A stretch of 64,000 nt of DNA, taken from positions 1-64,000 of the forward strand of contig NZ_LLWP01000009.1 of assembly GCF_001412215.1 (NCBI RefSeq). Reading direction: 5' to 3'. This document shows positions 51,444-60,477 of this stretch, piece after piece (within the stretch, counting starts at the first letter, position 1; the number at the start of each line of letters is the position of its first letter). The translations under genes were made by a program, and so were the position numbers. This stretch comes from Pedobacter sp. Hv1 (lineage in GTDB: Bacteria > Bacteroidota > Bacteroidia > Sphingobacteriales > Sphingobacteriaceae). The notes under the pieces are model-generated. The model searched no databases. It had not been told where the DNA came from and worked only from the letters and a program-made list of their open reading frames with translations.

Positions 51444-51451
51444 TATCTTTG
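51444..51451 (+). promoter_or_regulatory. -7 box for the dehydrogenase gene
   Basis: TATCTTTG matches TAnnTTTG and lies 16 bp before the ATG at 51468. It directly follows the rplS terminator. Confidence 0.45.
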
Positions 51452-51467
51452 CGGCACCAAATATTAG

Positions 51468-52703
51468 ATGAATCAAATGAAAGACCTATTAAAAAAATAC
51501 GAAGAAAAACAACCCGAAATTGTTTTTGAATGGAAAGATAAAGAATCTGAAGCTGAAGGTTGGGTAGTGATCAACTCTTTGCGTGGTGGCGCTGCCGGCG
51601 GTGGTACACGGATGCGTAAAGGATTAGACAAACGTGAGGTAGAATCGTTGGCCAAAACTATGGAAGTTAAATTTACTGTTTCTGGCCCGCCAATTGGTGG
51701 GGCAAAATCTGGGATCAACTTCGACCCTGCCGATCCACGTAAAAAAGAAGTATTAGAACGTTGGTACAAAGCAGTAATGCCTTTGCTAAAAAGTTATTAC
51801 GGTACTGGAGGAGATTTGAATATCGACGAGATCCATGAAGTTATTCCAATTACAGAGAGTTATGGCTTATGGCACCCACAAGAAGGGGTAATTAATGGCC
51901 ATTACCAGGCTAGAGAAAACGAACGTATCCACCAAATTGGCCAATTGCGTTATGGTGTTTCTAAAGTATTGGAAGACCTTGATTATACACCAGACATTAA
52001 AAGAAAATACAAAGTAGCCGATATGATTACAGGTTACGGTGTTTCTGAAGCTATTAGACATTATTACAACATCTGGGGCGGAGAATTGAAAGGTAAAAAA
52101 GCAATCATCCAAGGCTGGGGTAATGTGGCTGCTGCGGCAGGATATTATTTGGCACAAGCAGGCGTTAAAGTGGTAGGGATTATTGACCGTGTTGGTGGTT
52201 TGATCAATCCAGAAGGGTTTACCGAAGAAGAAATCAAAAACCTATTTAATAAAAGAGAAAATAATACTTTGGTGGCTGATAACTTGATCCCTTTTGCAGA
52301 AGCAAGTGAAAAGATCTGGAGTATTGGTGCAGAAATTTTTGTACCAGCAGCTTCTTCTAGATTGGTACAGCAAGCAGAAGTAGACCAACTCATCAAAGGT
52401 GGTTTAGAAGTGATCTCTTGCGGAGCTAACGTGCCTTTTGCAGATAAAGAGATCTTCTTTGGTAGCATTATGGAGCACGCAGACAATCATGTGGCGGTAA
52501 TTCCAGATTTTATTGCAAACTGTGGCATGGCCAGGGTTTTTGCTTACTTAATGCAGCGAAATGTAGAAATGAGCGATGATGCGATTTTCTCTGATGCTTC
52601 TTCTGTAATTAATAAGGCGCTACAAAATGTATATGCTGTATCTAAAGAAAGAACAAATTTATCAAGTACAGCATTTGAAATTGCATTGAAACAATTGGTA
52701 TAA
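51468..52703 (+). CDS. Glu/Leu/Phe/Val dehydrogenase
   Basis: A 411-residue enzyme of the Glu/Leu/Phe/Val dehydrogenase family. Dimerisation/substrate part: SLRGGAAGGGTRMRKGLDK and PIGGAKSGINFDPADPRKKE with the catalytic Lys in GGAKSG. NAD-binding part: KGKKAIIQGWGNVAAAAGYY (GxGNVA). Among relatives it could be Leu dehydrogenase or glutamate dehydrogenase; the sequence alone does not choose. It overlaps the stop with mscS by one base. Confidence 0.9.
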   Translation: MNQMKDLLKKYEEKQPEIVFEWKDKESEAEGWVVINSLRGGAAGGGTRMRKGLDKREVESLAKTMEVKFTVSGPPIGGAKSGINFDPADPRKKEVLERWYKAVMPLLKSYYGTGGDLNIDEIHEVIPITESYGLWHPQEGVINGHYQARENERIHQIGQLRYGVSKVLEDLDYTPDIKRKYKVADMITGYGVSEAIRHYYNIWGGELKGKKAIIQGWGNVAAAAGYYLAQAGVKVVGIIDRVGGLINPEGFTEEEIKNLFNKRENNTLVADNLIPFAEASEKIWSIGAEIFVPAASSRLVQQAEVDQLIKGGLEVISCGANVPFADKEIFFGSIMEHADNHVAVIPDFIANCGMARVFAYLMQRNVEMSDDAIFSDASSVINKALQNVYAVSKERTNLSSTAFEIALKQLV

Positions 52704-53839
52704 TGGATAGTCAATTTTTTGAACAGTTAATTTGGGGGAATACCGTGCAGGCCTATTGTCTGTTTGGGGGCATTATTTTGCTAGGCCTTTTATTGAAACG
52801 CTTTGTATCTCGTGTTTTAAGCCAGCTCTTATTTAAACTGTTCAAAAAATTTGCTGATGAAGTAAAAATGGAAACATTCATTGCGCTACTTTTAAAGCCC
52901 ATTGAGTTTTTCATTACTTTAACCTCGCTGTATTTGGCGGTTAATCAGCTCAAACACCCGCTAGAAGTAGCCATATTTCATTACAATAAAATAATCGACA
53001 AAGTAAAAGTGCCTCAAGAATTTACCTTGGGTGAGCTCTTAGACAAGGTGTTTTTATTTCTCATTATCCTTTCCTTTTTCTGGATTGTTTTAAGGATTAT
53101 TGATTTTGTGGCCCATGTATTTATGTTCAGGGCTGCTAAATCGGCCAATAAAGCAGACGATCAATTGGTGCCTTTTTTAAAGGAGCTTTTTAAATTTATC
53201 ATTTATTTTATAGGCTTTTTTGTGTTGTTGGGTTATGTATTTGAAGTAAATGCATTAAGTCTAATTACCGGACTAGGTATTGGGGGTATCGCCATTGCCT
53301 TAGCGGCTAAAGAAAGCCTAGAGAATTTAATTGGCTCATTTACCATTTTTATCGATAAGCCCTTTACTGTAGGCGATTTGGTTAAAGTTGATGGTGTAGA
53401 AGGAACGATAGAAAAAGTTGGCTTCAGGAGCACAGTGTTGCGTAGTACAGACAAAACAACCATCATTATCCCTAACCGTGCAATGATTGATGGGGTTTTA
53501 GAAAACCTCACCCGTAGAAACTTCCGTAGGGTTAAATTTAATATTGGTATTGTTTACGAAACAGAGTCTGACAAGATTAAAGAAATTATCGCAGAAATTA
53601 ATGCCTTTTTATTGCAGAATGGGCAGACAACTGATGGGACCGTTACTTTTGACAGTTTTGGAGATTCTGCCTTGAACATTCAAGTGTTATATCTGGTAGA
53701 GAATATAGATTTTAACGATTACCTTAAAACCAAAGAAGAGGTCAATTTTAAGATCATTGAAATTGTGCATAAACATGGTTCAGACTTTGCTTACCCAACG
53801 CAAAGAACCGTTGGTGAAAAAACGATCACAGTAAAATAA
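52703..53839 (+). CDS. MscS family mechanosensitive channel
   Basis: A 378-residue protein with four hydrophobic N-terminal segments, then the MscS pore and cytoplasmic domain: SLITGLGIGGIAIALAAKES (pore helix), LENLIGSFTIFIDKPFTVGD, VDGVEGTIEKVGFRSTVLRS, and TTIIIPNRAMIDGVLENLTR. A membrane-tension-gated osmoprotective channel by family knowledge. Its start codon overlaps the stop codon of the dehydrogenase gene by one base. Confidence 0.95.
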   Translation: MDSQFFEQLIWGNTVQAYCLFGGIILLGLLLKRFVSRVLSQLLFKLFKKFADEVKMETFIALLLKPIEFFITLTSLYLAVNQLKHPLEVAIFHYNKIIDKVKVPQEFTLGELLDKVFLFLIILSFFWIVLRIIDFVAHVFMFRAAKSANKADDQLVPFLKELFKFIIYFIGFFVLLGYVFEVNALSLITGLGIGGIAIALAAKESLENLIGSFTIFIDKPFTVGDLVKVDGVEGTIEKVGFRSTVLRSTDKTTIIIPNRAMIDGVLENLTRRNFRRVKFNIGIVYETESDKIKEIIAEINAFLLQNGQTTDGTVTFDSFGDSALNIQVLYLVENIDFNDYLKTKEEVNFKIIEIVHKHGSDFAYPTQRTVGEKTITVK

Positions 53840-54254
53840 TTAATAAGGTCGAGATTATAAATCCCGACCAACAATGAGATGATGGACTAATAATGATTGG
53901 GAAAGCAAGTTTCTAAGCTCTTTTTAACGTTAGTCGGGCTTTCCATTTCAATCTTTTTGTGCTTCGGAAGGCCTCAGCCTACAAAAAGGATTTTCATTCC
54001 AATCCCGTTTATTTAATGCAGGCCTATGTAACTATTTAAGGTTGCAGGTTTGCCTAGAACTACTGCCTTTGTTATATAAACCTGATTGCAGTGTATGCCG
54101 ATTTTTCATCGGCAGCAACGGAAAGCAGGATTGGACTGACCGAAGAACTACTGGCACTGTTTTCCTGAAATTTTTAAGGACAGATGCTAAGCACTAAAAA
54201 ATAAAAAAGGTCGAGATTGTAAATCCCGACCAACATATTTTATAAACGATTTAT
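53840..54254. repeat. Intergenic segment bounded by two near-identical hairpins
   Basis: Two near-identical copies of a 29-bp unit AAGGTCGAGATT(A/G)TAAATCCCGACCAACA lie at 53845-53873 and 54207-54235. The 330 bp between them have no coding frame but include CGGGCTTTCC(A)TTTCAATC (53936-53956), similar to 29652-29671, and several small palindromes. It resembles a dispersed non-coding repeat. The right copy is the psd terminator. Confidence 0.7.
54203..54231 (-). terminator. Terminator of psd
   Basis: GGTCGAGAT 54209-54217 / ATCCCGACC 54223-54231 (one mismatch) with a minus-strand T-run from the complement of 54203-54208. Confidence 0.8.
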
Positions 54255-54914
54255 TTAGCTCAGTTCTGCCAAAACAGTGATGCCGCCTTTAACAACTTGA
54301 TCTAACTGAAGGTTAACTTTGGTGCCAATTGGCAAAAAGATATCTACTCTTGAGCCAAATTTAATGAAACCAAATTGCTCGGTCTGTGTCACCTGATCAC
54401 CTTCTTTAATGTACCAAACAATTCTGCGGGCCAATGCACCAGCAATTTGTCTGAACAATACTGGTGTACCATTTTGATGTTCTACCACCGTTGTTGTACG
54501 TTCATTTTCGGTACTCGATTTAGGGTTCCACGCAGCTAGGTATTTACCAGGGTGGTATTTAAAGAACTTTACGACACCAGAAATGGGGTTGCGGTTAATG
54601 TGCACATTAATTGGCGACATGAAGATAGAAACCTGTAAACGTCTGTCTTTAAAGTACTCTCCTTCTTCAGTTTCTTCAATAACAACAACTTTACCATCTG
54701 CAGGGCAGATCACTAAATTATCGCCAGTGGTAAAAGTTCTGCTCGGGTTTCTGAAAAACTGTAAAACGATTACGAATAAGGCAAAAGAAAGAATGTAAAC
54801 AAACCAGCGCAGCCAAACAATATCCGAAAACTTATAATCTACAATAGCGTTGATAATGAAAATAAATAATACGCTAAGGGCAATGGTGGTATATCCTTCT
54901 TTATGTATGGTCAT
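54255..54914 (-). CDS. psd: Phosphatidylserine decarboxylase
   Basis: A 219-residue short-form decarboxylase. N-terminal membrane helices, VICPADGKVVVIEETEEGEY, SIFMSPINVHINRNPISGVV, and the self-cleaving FGS motif in QFGFIKFGSRVDIFLPIGTK near the end. The GS cleavage gives the pyruvoyl cofactor. It makes phosphatidylethanolamine from phosphatidylserine. Confidence 0.95.
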   Translation of the reverse strand: MTIHKEGYTTIALSVLFIFIINAIVDYKFSDIVWLRWFVYILSFALFVIVLQFFRNPSRTFTTGDNLVICPADGKVVVIEETEEGEYFKDRRLQVSIFMSPINVHINRNPISGVVKFFKYHPGKYLAAWNPKSSTENERTTTVVEHQNGTPVLFRQIAGALARRIVWYIKEGDQVTQTEQFGFIKFGSRVDIFLPIGTKVNLQLDQVVKGGITVLAELS

Positions 54915-54982
54915 GGAGTTTTAATTTTAATATGGATGCAAAACTCGGAAAAAAATATCAGATTTTAGGTGCGGGTTTAAAA

Positions 54983-55519
54983 CTATACTGCCCGATAGAT
55001 ATCTTTGAGGTTTCGGCCTAAACCATTATAATCTAAACCATAACCCACTACAAAGTCATTAGGGATCTCGAACCCAACGTAATTGAGTTCTGCTATTGGC
55101 TCTTTTAAGGCCGCGGGCTTAAATAACAAACTACATACGGTTACAGAAGCAGGTTCTTGTTGCTGTACTTTAGCTAAGATATATTTTAAGGTCTGGCCAG
55201 TATCTACAATATCTTCTACTATAATTACATCCCTATCTTTGAGGTCGGTTGGTAGGCCAAAAGCTTCTTTAATTTCGCCAACACTTTCGGTGCCATGATA
55301 AGAGGCCACACGGATAAAACCAATTTCGCAGGCAATGTCAATTTCTTTGATCAGATCTGCCATAAAGAGGAAACTGCCATTTAAAACGCCAATAAAAACC
55401 GGGCAACGGTTTTCATAATCAACATTTAATTGAATGCCAATTAAGCGGATCCGTTTATTAATGCTGTCGTTTTCTAAGAGAATTTCAAATTCTTTATCGT
55501 GTACTTGAACGTTATTCAT
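54983..55519 (-). CDS. hpt: Hypoxanthine phosphoribosyltransferase
   Basis: A 178-residue phosphoribosyltransferase with VFIGVLNGSFLFMADLIKEI, the PRPP-binding loop VIIVEDIVDTGQTLKYILAK, and C-terminal YVGFEIPNDFVVGYGLDYNG (purine-binding hood). It salvages hypoxanthine and guanine to IMP and GMP. 9 bp downstream of the transglycosylase gene, same strand. Confidence 0.95.
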   Translation of the reverse strand: MNNVQVHDKEFEILLENDSINKRIRLIGIQLNVDYENRCPVFIGVLNGSFLFMADLIKEIDIACEIGFIRVASYHGTESVGEIKEAFGLPTDLKDRDVIIVEDIVDTGQTLKYILAKVQQQEPASVTVCSLLFKPAALKEPIAELNYVGFEIPNDFVVGYGLDYNGLGRNLKDIYRAV

Positions 55520-55528
55520 GGTCTTGTT

Positions 55529-57682
55529 TTAACCTCCATTTTCTTTTTTCTTTCGGCGTTCTTCTCTGCGTTCCTGGCGCAACTGTTTTTTGGTTTTAAC
55601 GGTGTCTGTTTTGGCCTGAACTTTAACGGTATCTTTTTTAGACGAACCAAAAATCCGTTCAATCAAATTTCTCGATTTTTCCTGTGTAGCTTCAGGGGTT
55701 GGCAAAAGGTCTTCGTCCATATCAACAGAAGAGGTATCAATAGCGGCCGAATCAGGCAGTAAATACTGTCTTAAACCTTCGCGTAAACGTACCCCATAAA
55801 AGCCATAACCACTGGTGTCTGCAGGAGTTAAGCCCCTTTTGGCCATGGTGTTGCCAATAAAGTTGAAGTACGGGAAGAGGTATTCTTTTAGGCTACCATC
55901 GCTCATAAATTTATATAAGGCAGCTTTAGGCTTGGGTACAATGTTGGCCAAAAAGATGCCCTCGCCTACGCTTAATTCTGAAGGCGATTTGCTGAAATAA
56001 TAATGCGAAGCCTCGCCAATACCATATACATTTGGCCCCATTTCGATAATGTTGAAATAGACTTCTAACATGCGTTGTTTACTGATCAGTTTATTGTTTT
56101 CGATTAGCCAAACAATCAATATTTCTTCTGCCTTACGTGCCAAGGTTTTTTGACGACTTAGGAAAACATTCTTCACCAGTTGCATAGAAATGGTACTTCC
56201 GCCTCGTTTAAAGCGCTTTTCTTTAAAGTTTACAGCAATAGATTTGCGTATGGATTCTTCTACGAAACCTTTATGTCTAAAGAACGATGGATCTTCTGAA
56301 GTGAGCAAGGCATTTCTAAAATTAAAGGAGATATCTTCCAACCTTGTAAAGTTAGGGTTAGAAGGACCGATCATGATATCCCTCATGGGTTTGCCATATT
56401 CGTAAGGGGTATACACAAAAGGCGAATTAATTTTCTGTAGATCGGTTTTGCCCCATTTTAGAATCTTGAAATTAGTTGGGGTTAAGGTAGAATTGAACCT
56501 CACACTATCAGGCATAGAAGTGTCTAAGTAAAAATCAAGATTGTATTTCAATTTTCCACTTACCTGCATACCCTCTAAAGATTCGAAAAGACCTAGTGGG
56601 AAAGATTCGAAAATGGCCTGGGCATCTTGCTCTGTGGCATTGACCTTCATCTCGTAAATTTTATTCGGAGATAAGGTGTATTTTAGATAAGGATGTACAG
56701 TTGCATTTTTAAGGTAAATGGTAGATGTGCTGTCTAAACAAACAAAATTTTCGCCGATTAACATATCTGCATCAACTTTGGCGTCTGGAACAATTACATC
56801 GGCTCCAGATATTCTTTTTTGGTTAATCAATAGGTTTTTAATGCCCCAAGAGCCAGAAATTTTATAATTATCGCCACTATAATCGGCATCTTTCATTTCG
56901 GTCCTTACGGTGTCGAAACTAATTTTAGTATGGAGCTTTTTTTCTAGGTAGCTAGGCAGTTCTACTTTTTTACCATCAGCAAAAAGCATTACATCAAGCT
57001 GTTTTTTACCCGGTTTCACCTTCCCGTTAACATGCCAAGTGGCAACGGTGTCGTTAACCAAGATATTTGATTTTAATTCTCCACCATCAATGGTGGCACT
57101 TGTGGTTAAGAAAGAGAGCGAAGCCGTATCGTTGTCGTTCAATTGCATCATAAAGTTCTTAATTTCCATATCGTCTGGAATTTTATAAAGAACTTCGTTC
57201 AACAGGTTATTGGCTAAATCGCTCAGTGCAACTTTATTTGAACTTGTAGAAGTGCTGTCTTTCTTTTTTCTTTTCAGGATAAAATCCAAATTGGTTAAAG
57301 AGTCTCTCAATACAATGTTCAGTTTGCCTCTATCTAAGTTAATTTCTGATAGTTTAACATTGCCAAACAAAAGAGGGAACAACTTAACGCCCACTGTAAT
57401 GTCGTTAATGGTACTTAAGGTATCTCGGTCTTTGGGTACCACAGAAATATTTGTCATGCGTACAGCACTTAAACCACTAAAACCAGCAGAACCAATTTTA
57501 ACATCCAACCCATAATCTTTATCTGCTTTGGCAATAGCTTTGGCAATCATTTTTTTCAATAAAGCTTCCCTTTTGCTGTAAGCGATGGCTCCTAAAGAAA
57601 TTAATAAGAGCAAAAATACACCTAAAACCCAGGCGCCAACCTTCAGATATTTTTTAGGAATTTTGATTTTTGGTAGCTGCAT
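55529..57682 (-). CDS. GT51 transglycosylase with AsmA-like N-terminal domain
   Basis: A 717-residue bitopic protein: one membrane helix (about 14-35), an AsmA-like periplasmic region (about 60-450, with repeated beta strands such as VKLSEINLDRGKLNIVLRDS), then a GT51 peptidoglycan glycosyltransferase (about 480-640): SFFRHKGFVEESIRKSIAVN, KRGGSTISMQLVKNVFLSRQ, RKAEEILIVWLIENNKLISK and RMLEVYFNIIEMGPNVYGIG. No transpeptidase domain is present. It ends in a basic tail (RRERRKKKENGG). It polymerises lipid II by family knowledge; the AsmA-like part is inference. Confidence 0.88.
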   Translation of the reverse strand: MQLPKIKIPKKYLKVGAWVLGVFLLLLISLGAIAYSKREALLKKMIAKAIAKADKDYGLDVKIGSAGFSGLSAVRMTNISVVPKDRDTLSTINDITVGVKLFPLLFGNVKLSEINLDRGKLNIVLRDSLTNLDFILKRKKKDSTSTSSNKVALSDLANNLLNEVLYKIPDDMEIKNFMMQLNDNDTASLSFLTTSATIDGGELKSNILVNDTVATWHVNGKVKPGKKQLDVMLFADGKKVELPSYLEKKLHTKISFDTVRTEMKDADYSGDNYKISGSWGIKNLLINQKRISGADVIVPDAKVDADMLIGENFVCLDSTSTIYLKNATVHPYLKYTLSPNKIYEMKVNATEQDAQAIFESFPLGLFESLEGMQVSGKLKYNLDFYLDTSMPDSVRFNSTLTPTNFKILKWGKTDLQKINSPFVYTPYEYGKPMRDIMIGPSNPNFTRLEDISFNFRNALLTSEDPSFFRHKGFVEESIRKSIAVNFKEKRFKRGGSTISMQLVKNVFLSRQKTLARKAEEILIVWLIENNKLISKQRMLEVYFNIIEMGPNVYGIGEASHYYFSKSPSELSVGEGIFLANIVPKPKAALYKFMSDGSLKEYLFPYFNFIGNTMAKRGLTPADTSGYGFYGVRLREGLRQYLLPDSAAIDTSSVDMDEDLLPTPEATQEKSRNLIERIFGSSKKDTVKVQAKTDTVKTKKQLRQERREERRKKKENGG

Positions 57683-57802
57683 AAACTAATGTAGAAATTA
57701 TTGTTAAACAAACGCCAAGGGCAAATGTTTATTTCGTGTTAAAATTACAACAAAAAGGGGGATAGAAAATTTTTTATGCCTATGTTTTGTTAATTTTGGG
57801 GA

Positions 57803-58879
57803 ATGATAATTACCGAAGAACAAGTTTTAGCTGCTTTACGCAATGTTGAAGATCCGGATCTGAAAAAGGATCTGGTTACACTTCACATGATTAAAGACCT
57901 TAAAATTGAGGATAGAACAGTTGCGTTTACCTTAGAATTGACCACTCCTGCATGTCCGATGAAGGAAATGTTGAAGAATGCCTGTATCAATGCTATTAAA
58001 CATTTTGTTGCTGCCGATGCGGTAATTGAGCTTAATATTACCTCAAGAGTAACCAAGCCTTTAGATACTACACAATTGAAGGCGATTAAAAATATCATTT
58101 TGGTCTCTTCTGGAAAGGGCGGGGTTGGTAAATCAACTGTGTCTAGTAACCTTGCGGTAACTTTAGCCGCAGATGGGGCAAAGGTTGGCTTAATTGATGC
58201 AGACATCTATGGTCCTTCGGTTCCGATCATGTTCGATCTGGTGGGTGCAAAACCAAGTGCCCGTGAAACGGAAGATGGAAAAACACTCATTTTGCCAATT
58301 GAGAAATATGGCATTAAGCTACTTTCTCTAGGCTTTTTTGCCGATCCAGACCAACCTGTGCCATGGAGAGGGCCAATGGCCTCTAATGCCATTAAGCAGT
58401 TGTTTAACGATGCCGATTGGGGCGAACTGGATTACCTCATTGTAGACCTTCCTCCTGGAACCGGAGATATTCATATTACCATTAGCCAAAGTTTCCCAAT
58501 TGCTGGAGCTGTAATTGTAACTACACCACAACAAGTGGCATTGGCCGATACGAGAAAAGGCTTAGCCATGTTCAGAATGCCGGGAATTAATATTCCGGTG
58601 TTAGGTGTAATAGAAAATATGTCGTATTTTACGCCAGAAGAATTACCAAACAATAAGTATTATATTTTTGGTAAAGATGGGGGTAAAGCATTAGCAACAC
58701 AATTTGAAGTGCCATTTTTGGGAGAGATTCCATTGGTTCAGGGAATTACTGCAGCTGGCGATAAAGGGCAACCTATTGCGCTAGATCAAGAAAGTCCATT
58801 GTGTGCTGCGTTTAGTGAAATTGCTGGAAAAATTGCCCAGCAGATTTCCATTAATAACGTACAAACGGCTAATTGCTAA
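57803..58879 (+). CDS. Mrp/NBP35 family iron-sulphur carrier ATPase
   Basis: A 358-residue Mrp/ApbC protein: an N-terminal MIP18/DUF59 domain (about 1-80, VEDPDLKKDLVTLHMIKDLK) and a P-loop ATPase with LVSSGKGGVGKSTVSSNLAV (deviant Walker A), DADIYGPSVPIMF and VDLPPGTGDIHITIS. It carries Fe-S clusters to target proteins. Start box TAATTTTG (57791-57798) lies 4 bp before the ATG. It is followed by a NifU-type gene, a consistent functional pairing. Confidence 0.95.
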   Translation: MIITEEQVLAALRNVEDPDLKKDLVTLHMIKDLKIEDRTVAFTLELTTPACPMKEMLKNACINAIKHFVAADAVIELNITSRVTKPLDTTQLKAIKNIILVSSGKGGVGKSTVSSNLAVTLAADGAKVGLIDADIYGPSVPIMFDLVGAKPSARETEDGKTLILPIEKYGIKLLSLGFFADPDQPVPWRGPMASNAIKQLFNDADWGELDYLIVDLPPGTGDIHITISQSFPIAGAVIVTTPQQVALADTRKGLAMFRMPGINIPVLGVIENMSYFTPEELPNNKYYIFGKDGGKALATQFEVPFLGEIPLVQGITAAGDKGQPIALDQESPLCAAFSEIAGKIAQQISINNVQTANC

Positions 58880-58914
58880 AAATTTACTATTTTTATACTT
58901 TAAAAATTAATAAG

Positions 58915-59160
58915 ATGAGTTTAACAGAACAAGTTGAGCAAGCATTAGAAACCATTAGACCTTATTTAATAGCTGATGGTGGCAATGTTGCCATAGAAGA
59001 GATCACGCCAGAGTATGTTGTTAAATTAAGATTATTGGGTAACTGCGGAAGCTGCAAAATGAGTTTTATGACCATGAAAGCGGGCATTGAGCAAGCGATT
59101 ATGAAAGCAGTACCAGAAATTACTAGTGTTGTTGCGGTAGATCTAGCCGAGCAAGATTAG
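58915..59160 (+). CDS. NifU-like iron-sulphur scaffold
   Basis: An 81-residue NifU C-terminal domain with the Fe-S-binding CxxC in RLLGNCGSCKMSFMTMKAGI (Cys pair about 43-46). I chose the ATG at 58915 (MSLTEQVEQALETIRPY) because the frame extended to 58873 overlaps the Mrp stop and adds a non-conserved tail. It acts with the Mrp ATPase in cluster delivery. 35 bp after Mrp. Confidence 0.93.
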   Translation: MSLTEQVEQALETIRPYLIADGGNVAIEEITPEYVVKLRLLGNCGSCKMSFMTMKAGIEQAIMKAVPEITSVVAVDLAEQD

Positions 59161-59212
59161 ATTTTAACACAATTTAACTAGCCAATTAAGCATTTACAAT
59201 TATTTTTGTAAA

Positions 59213-59851
59213 ATGAGATATAGCTTAACCTTTATGTTGCTATTATTTGCTATGATGGCGTTTGGACAAGAACAGCCAAAAAGTAGCAAATTGGTGCAGT
59301 TTTCGGGAATAATTACCGATACTGACAGCAATACGGTTGTACCTTATGTGACCATTACCAACATGAGCAATAAGGGCATAAAGTATGCGGCAAACTACCA
59401 AGGTTATTTTTCGATTATTGTAAACCCCGGCGATACAGTTGTATTCTCTGCAGTTGGTTTTGTGAGCAAAACATTGGTTTTACCTAGTGTGATTACTGAA
59501 CATCAGTATACGGCAATGGTGAAGATCAAGCCTGAGGTTGTTTACCTAAAAGCCATTACCATATATCCATGGGCCACTGTTGAAGAGTTTAACAAGCAAT
59601 TTTTATCTATGAAAGTTGCTGATGACGATATGGCCCTAGCTAAACGAAACCTGTCTCAAAGAAGTATCCAAGGCATGTCGCTTACCCTGTCTAGAGACGC
59701 ACAGGAAATTAGCAATAGCAATTACCGTTACAATTTTGATCGGATGATGAATGTAAATATGCGTCAGACCAATCCACTGCTTAATCCATTTGCTTGGGGT
59801 AAGTTAATGCAACAGATCTTTGCCGGAGAGAAGGCTAAAAGCGAAAATTAA
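59213..59851 (+). CDS. Exported protein with a carboxypeptidase-regulatory-like domain
   Basis: A 212-residue exported protein (signal ending AFGQEQP). The mature start has VQFSGIITDTDSNTVVPYVT and NKGIKYAANYQGYFSIIVNP, GDTVVFSAVGFVSKTLVLPS: the CarboxypepD_reg-like (beta-sandwich) repeat typical of Bacteroidota surface proteins. The C-terminal half is helical and unrecognised. Convergent with def. Confidence 0.88.
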   Translation: MRYSLTFMLLLFAMMAFGQEQPKSSKLVQFSGIITDTDSNTVVPYVTITNMSNKGIKYAANYQGYFSIIVNPGDTVVFSAVGFVSKTLVLPSVITEHQYTAMVKIKPEVVYLKAITIYPWATVEEFNKQFLSMKVADDDMALAKRNLSQRSIQGMSLTLSRDAQEISNSNYRYNFDRMMNVNMRQTNPLLNPFAWGKLMQQIFAGEKAKSEN

Positions 59852-59856
59852 TCGAA

Positions 59857-60414
59857 TTATCTTCTTTTGTTTTGCCTAGGGAAACGCATTTTATAGTCCG
59901 TGTGCACATTTCCTTTCGAGATATTATCCAACTTACTTTTTAGCATTTGTTTGCGCAATAAGCTTAACTTATCAGTAAAAAGTTTGCCTTCAATATGGTC
60001 GTATTCATGTTGAATTACACGAGCCGCAAAACCAGTGATCTTTTCTTCGTGAAGTTTCCAGTGCTCATCATAATACCTAATGAGGATATTGGGTTTACGC
60101 ATTACATCTTCGCGTACTTCTGGAATACTTAAACAACCTTCATTAAAGGCCCAAGCTTCGCCAGTTTCTTCTAGAATTTGTGCATTGATAAATACCTTTT
60201 TGAAAACTTCTTCTTCCTCATCAGCCTTGGTATCCACAATAAATAAACGAATGGCCAAACCAATCTGAGGTGCTGCTAAACCTACCCCACTAGCATTGTA
60301 CATGGTGTCCCACATGTTGTTAATGAGTTGTTGCAAGTCAGGATATGTTTCGTCAATGTCTACACAAACTTTCTTTAAAACAGGGTCGCCGTAAGCTACA
60401 ATTGGTAATTTCAT
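59857..60414 (-). CDS. def: Peptide deformylase
   Basis: A 185-residue PDF with metal site motifs GVGLAAPQIGL, EGCLSIPEVRE (Cys ligand) and QHEYDHIEGKLFTD (HExxH). It removes the formyl group from nascent proteins. I chose the ATG at 60414 (MKLPIVAYGDPVLKKV) over 60441, because the shorter start matches the family. The C-terminal tail is basic (RFPRQNKRR). Confidence 0.97.
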   Translation of the reverse strand: MKLPIVAYGDPVLKKVCVDIDETYPDLQQLINNMWDTMYNASGVGLAAPQIGLAIRLFIVDTKADEEEEVFKKVFINAQILEETGEAWAFNEGCLSIPEVREDVMRKPNILIRYYDEHWKLHEEKITGFAARVIQHEYDHIEGKLFTDKLSLLRKQMLKSKLDNISKGNVHTDYKMRFPRQNKRR

Positions 60415-60477
60415 AGCGCAAAAATACAAATTATTGAGCAAAAGGGAAATAACGGATAAGAAATGAAAATAGAAAGA

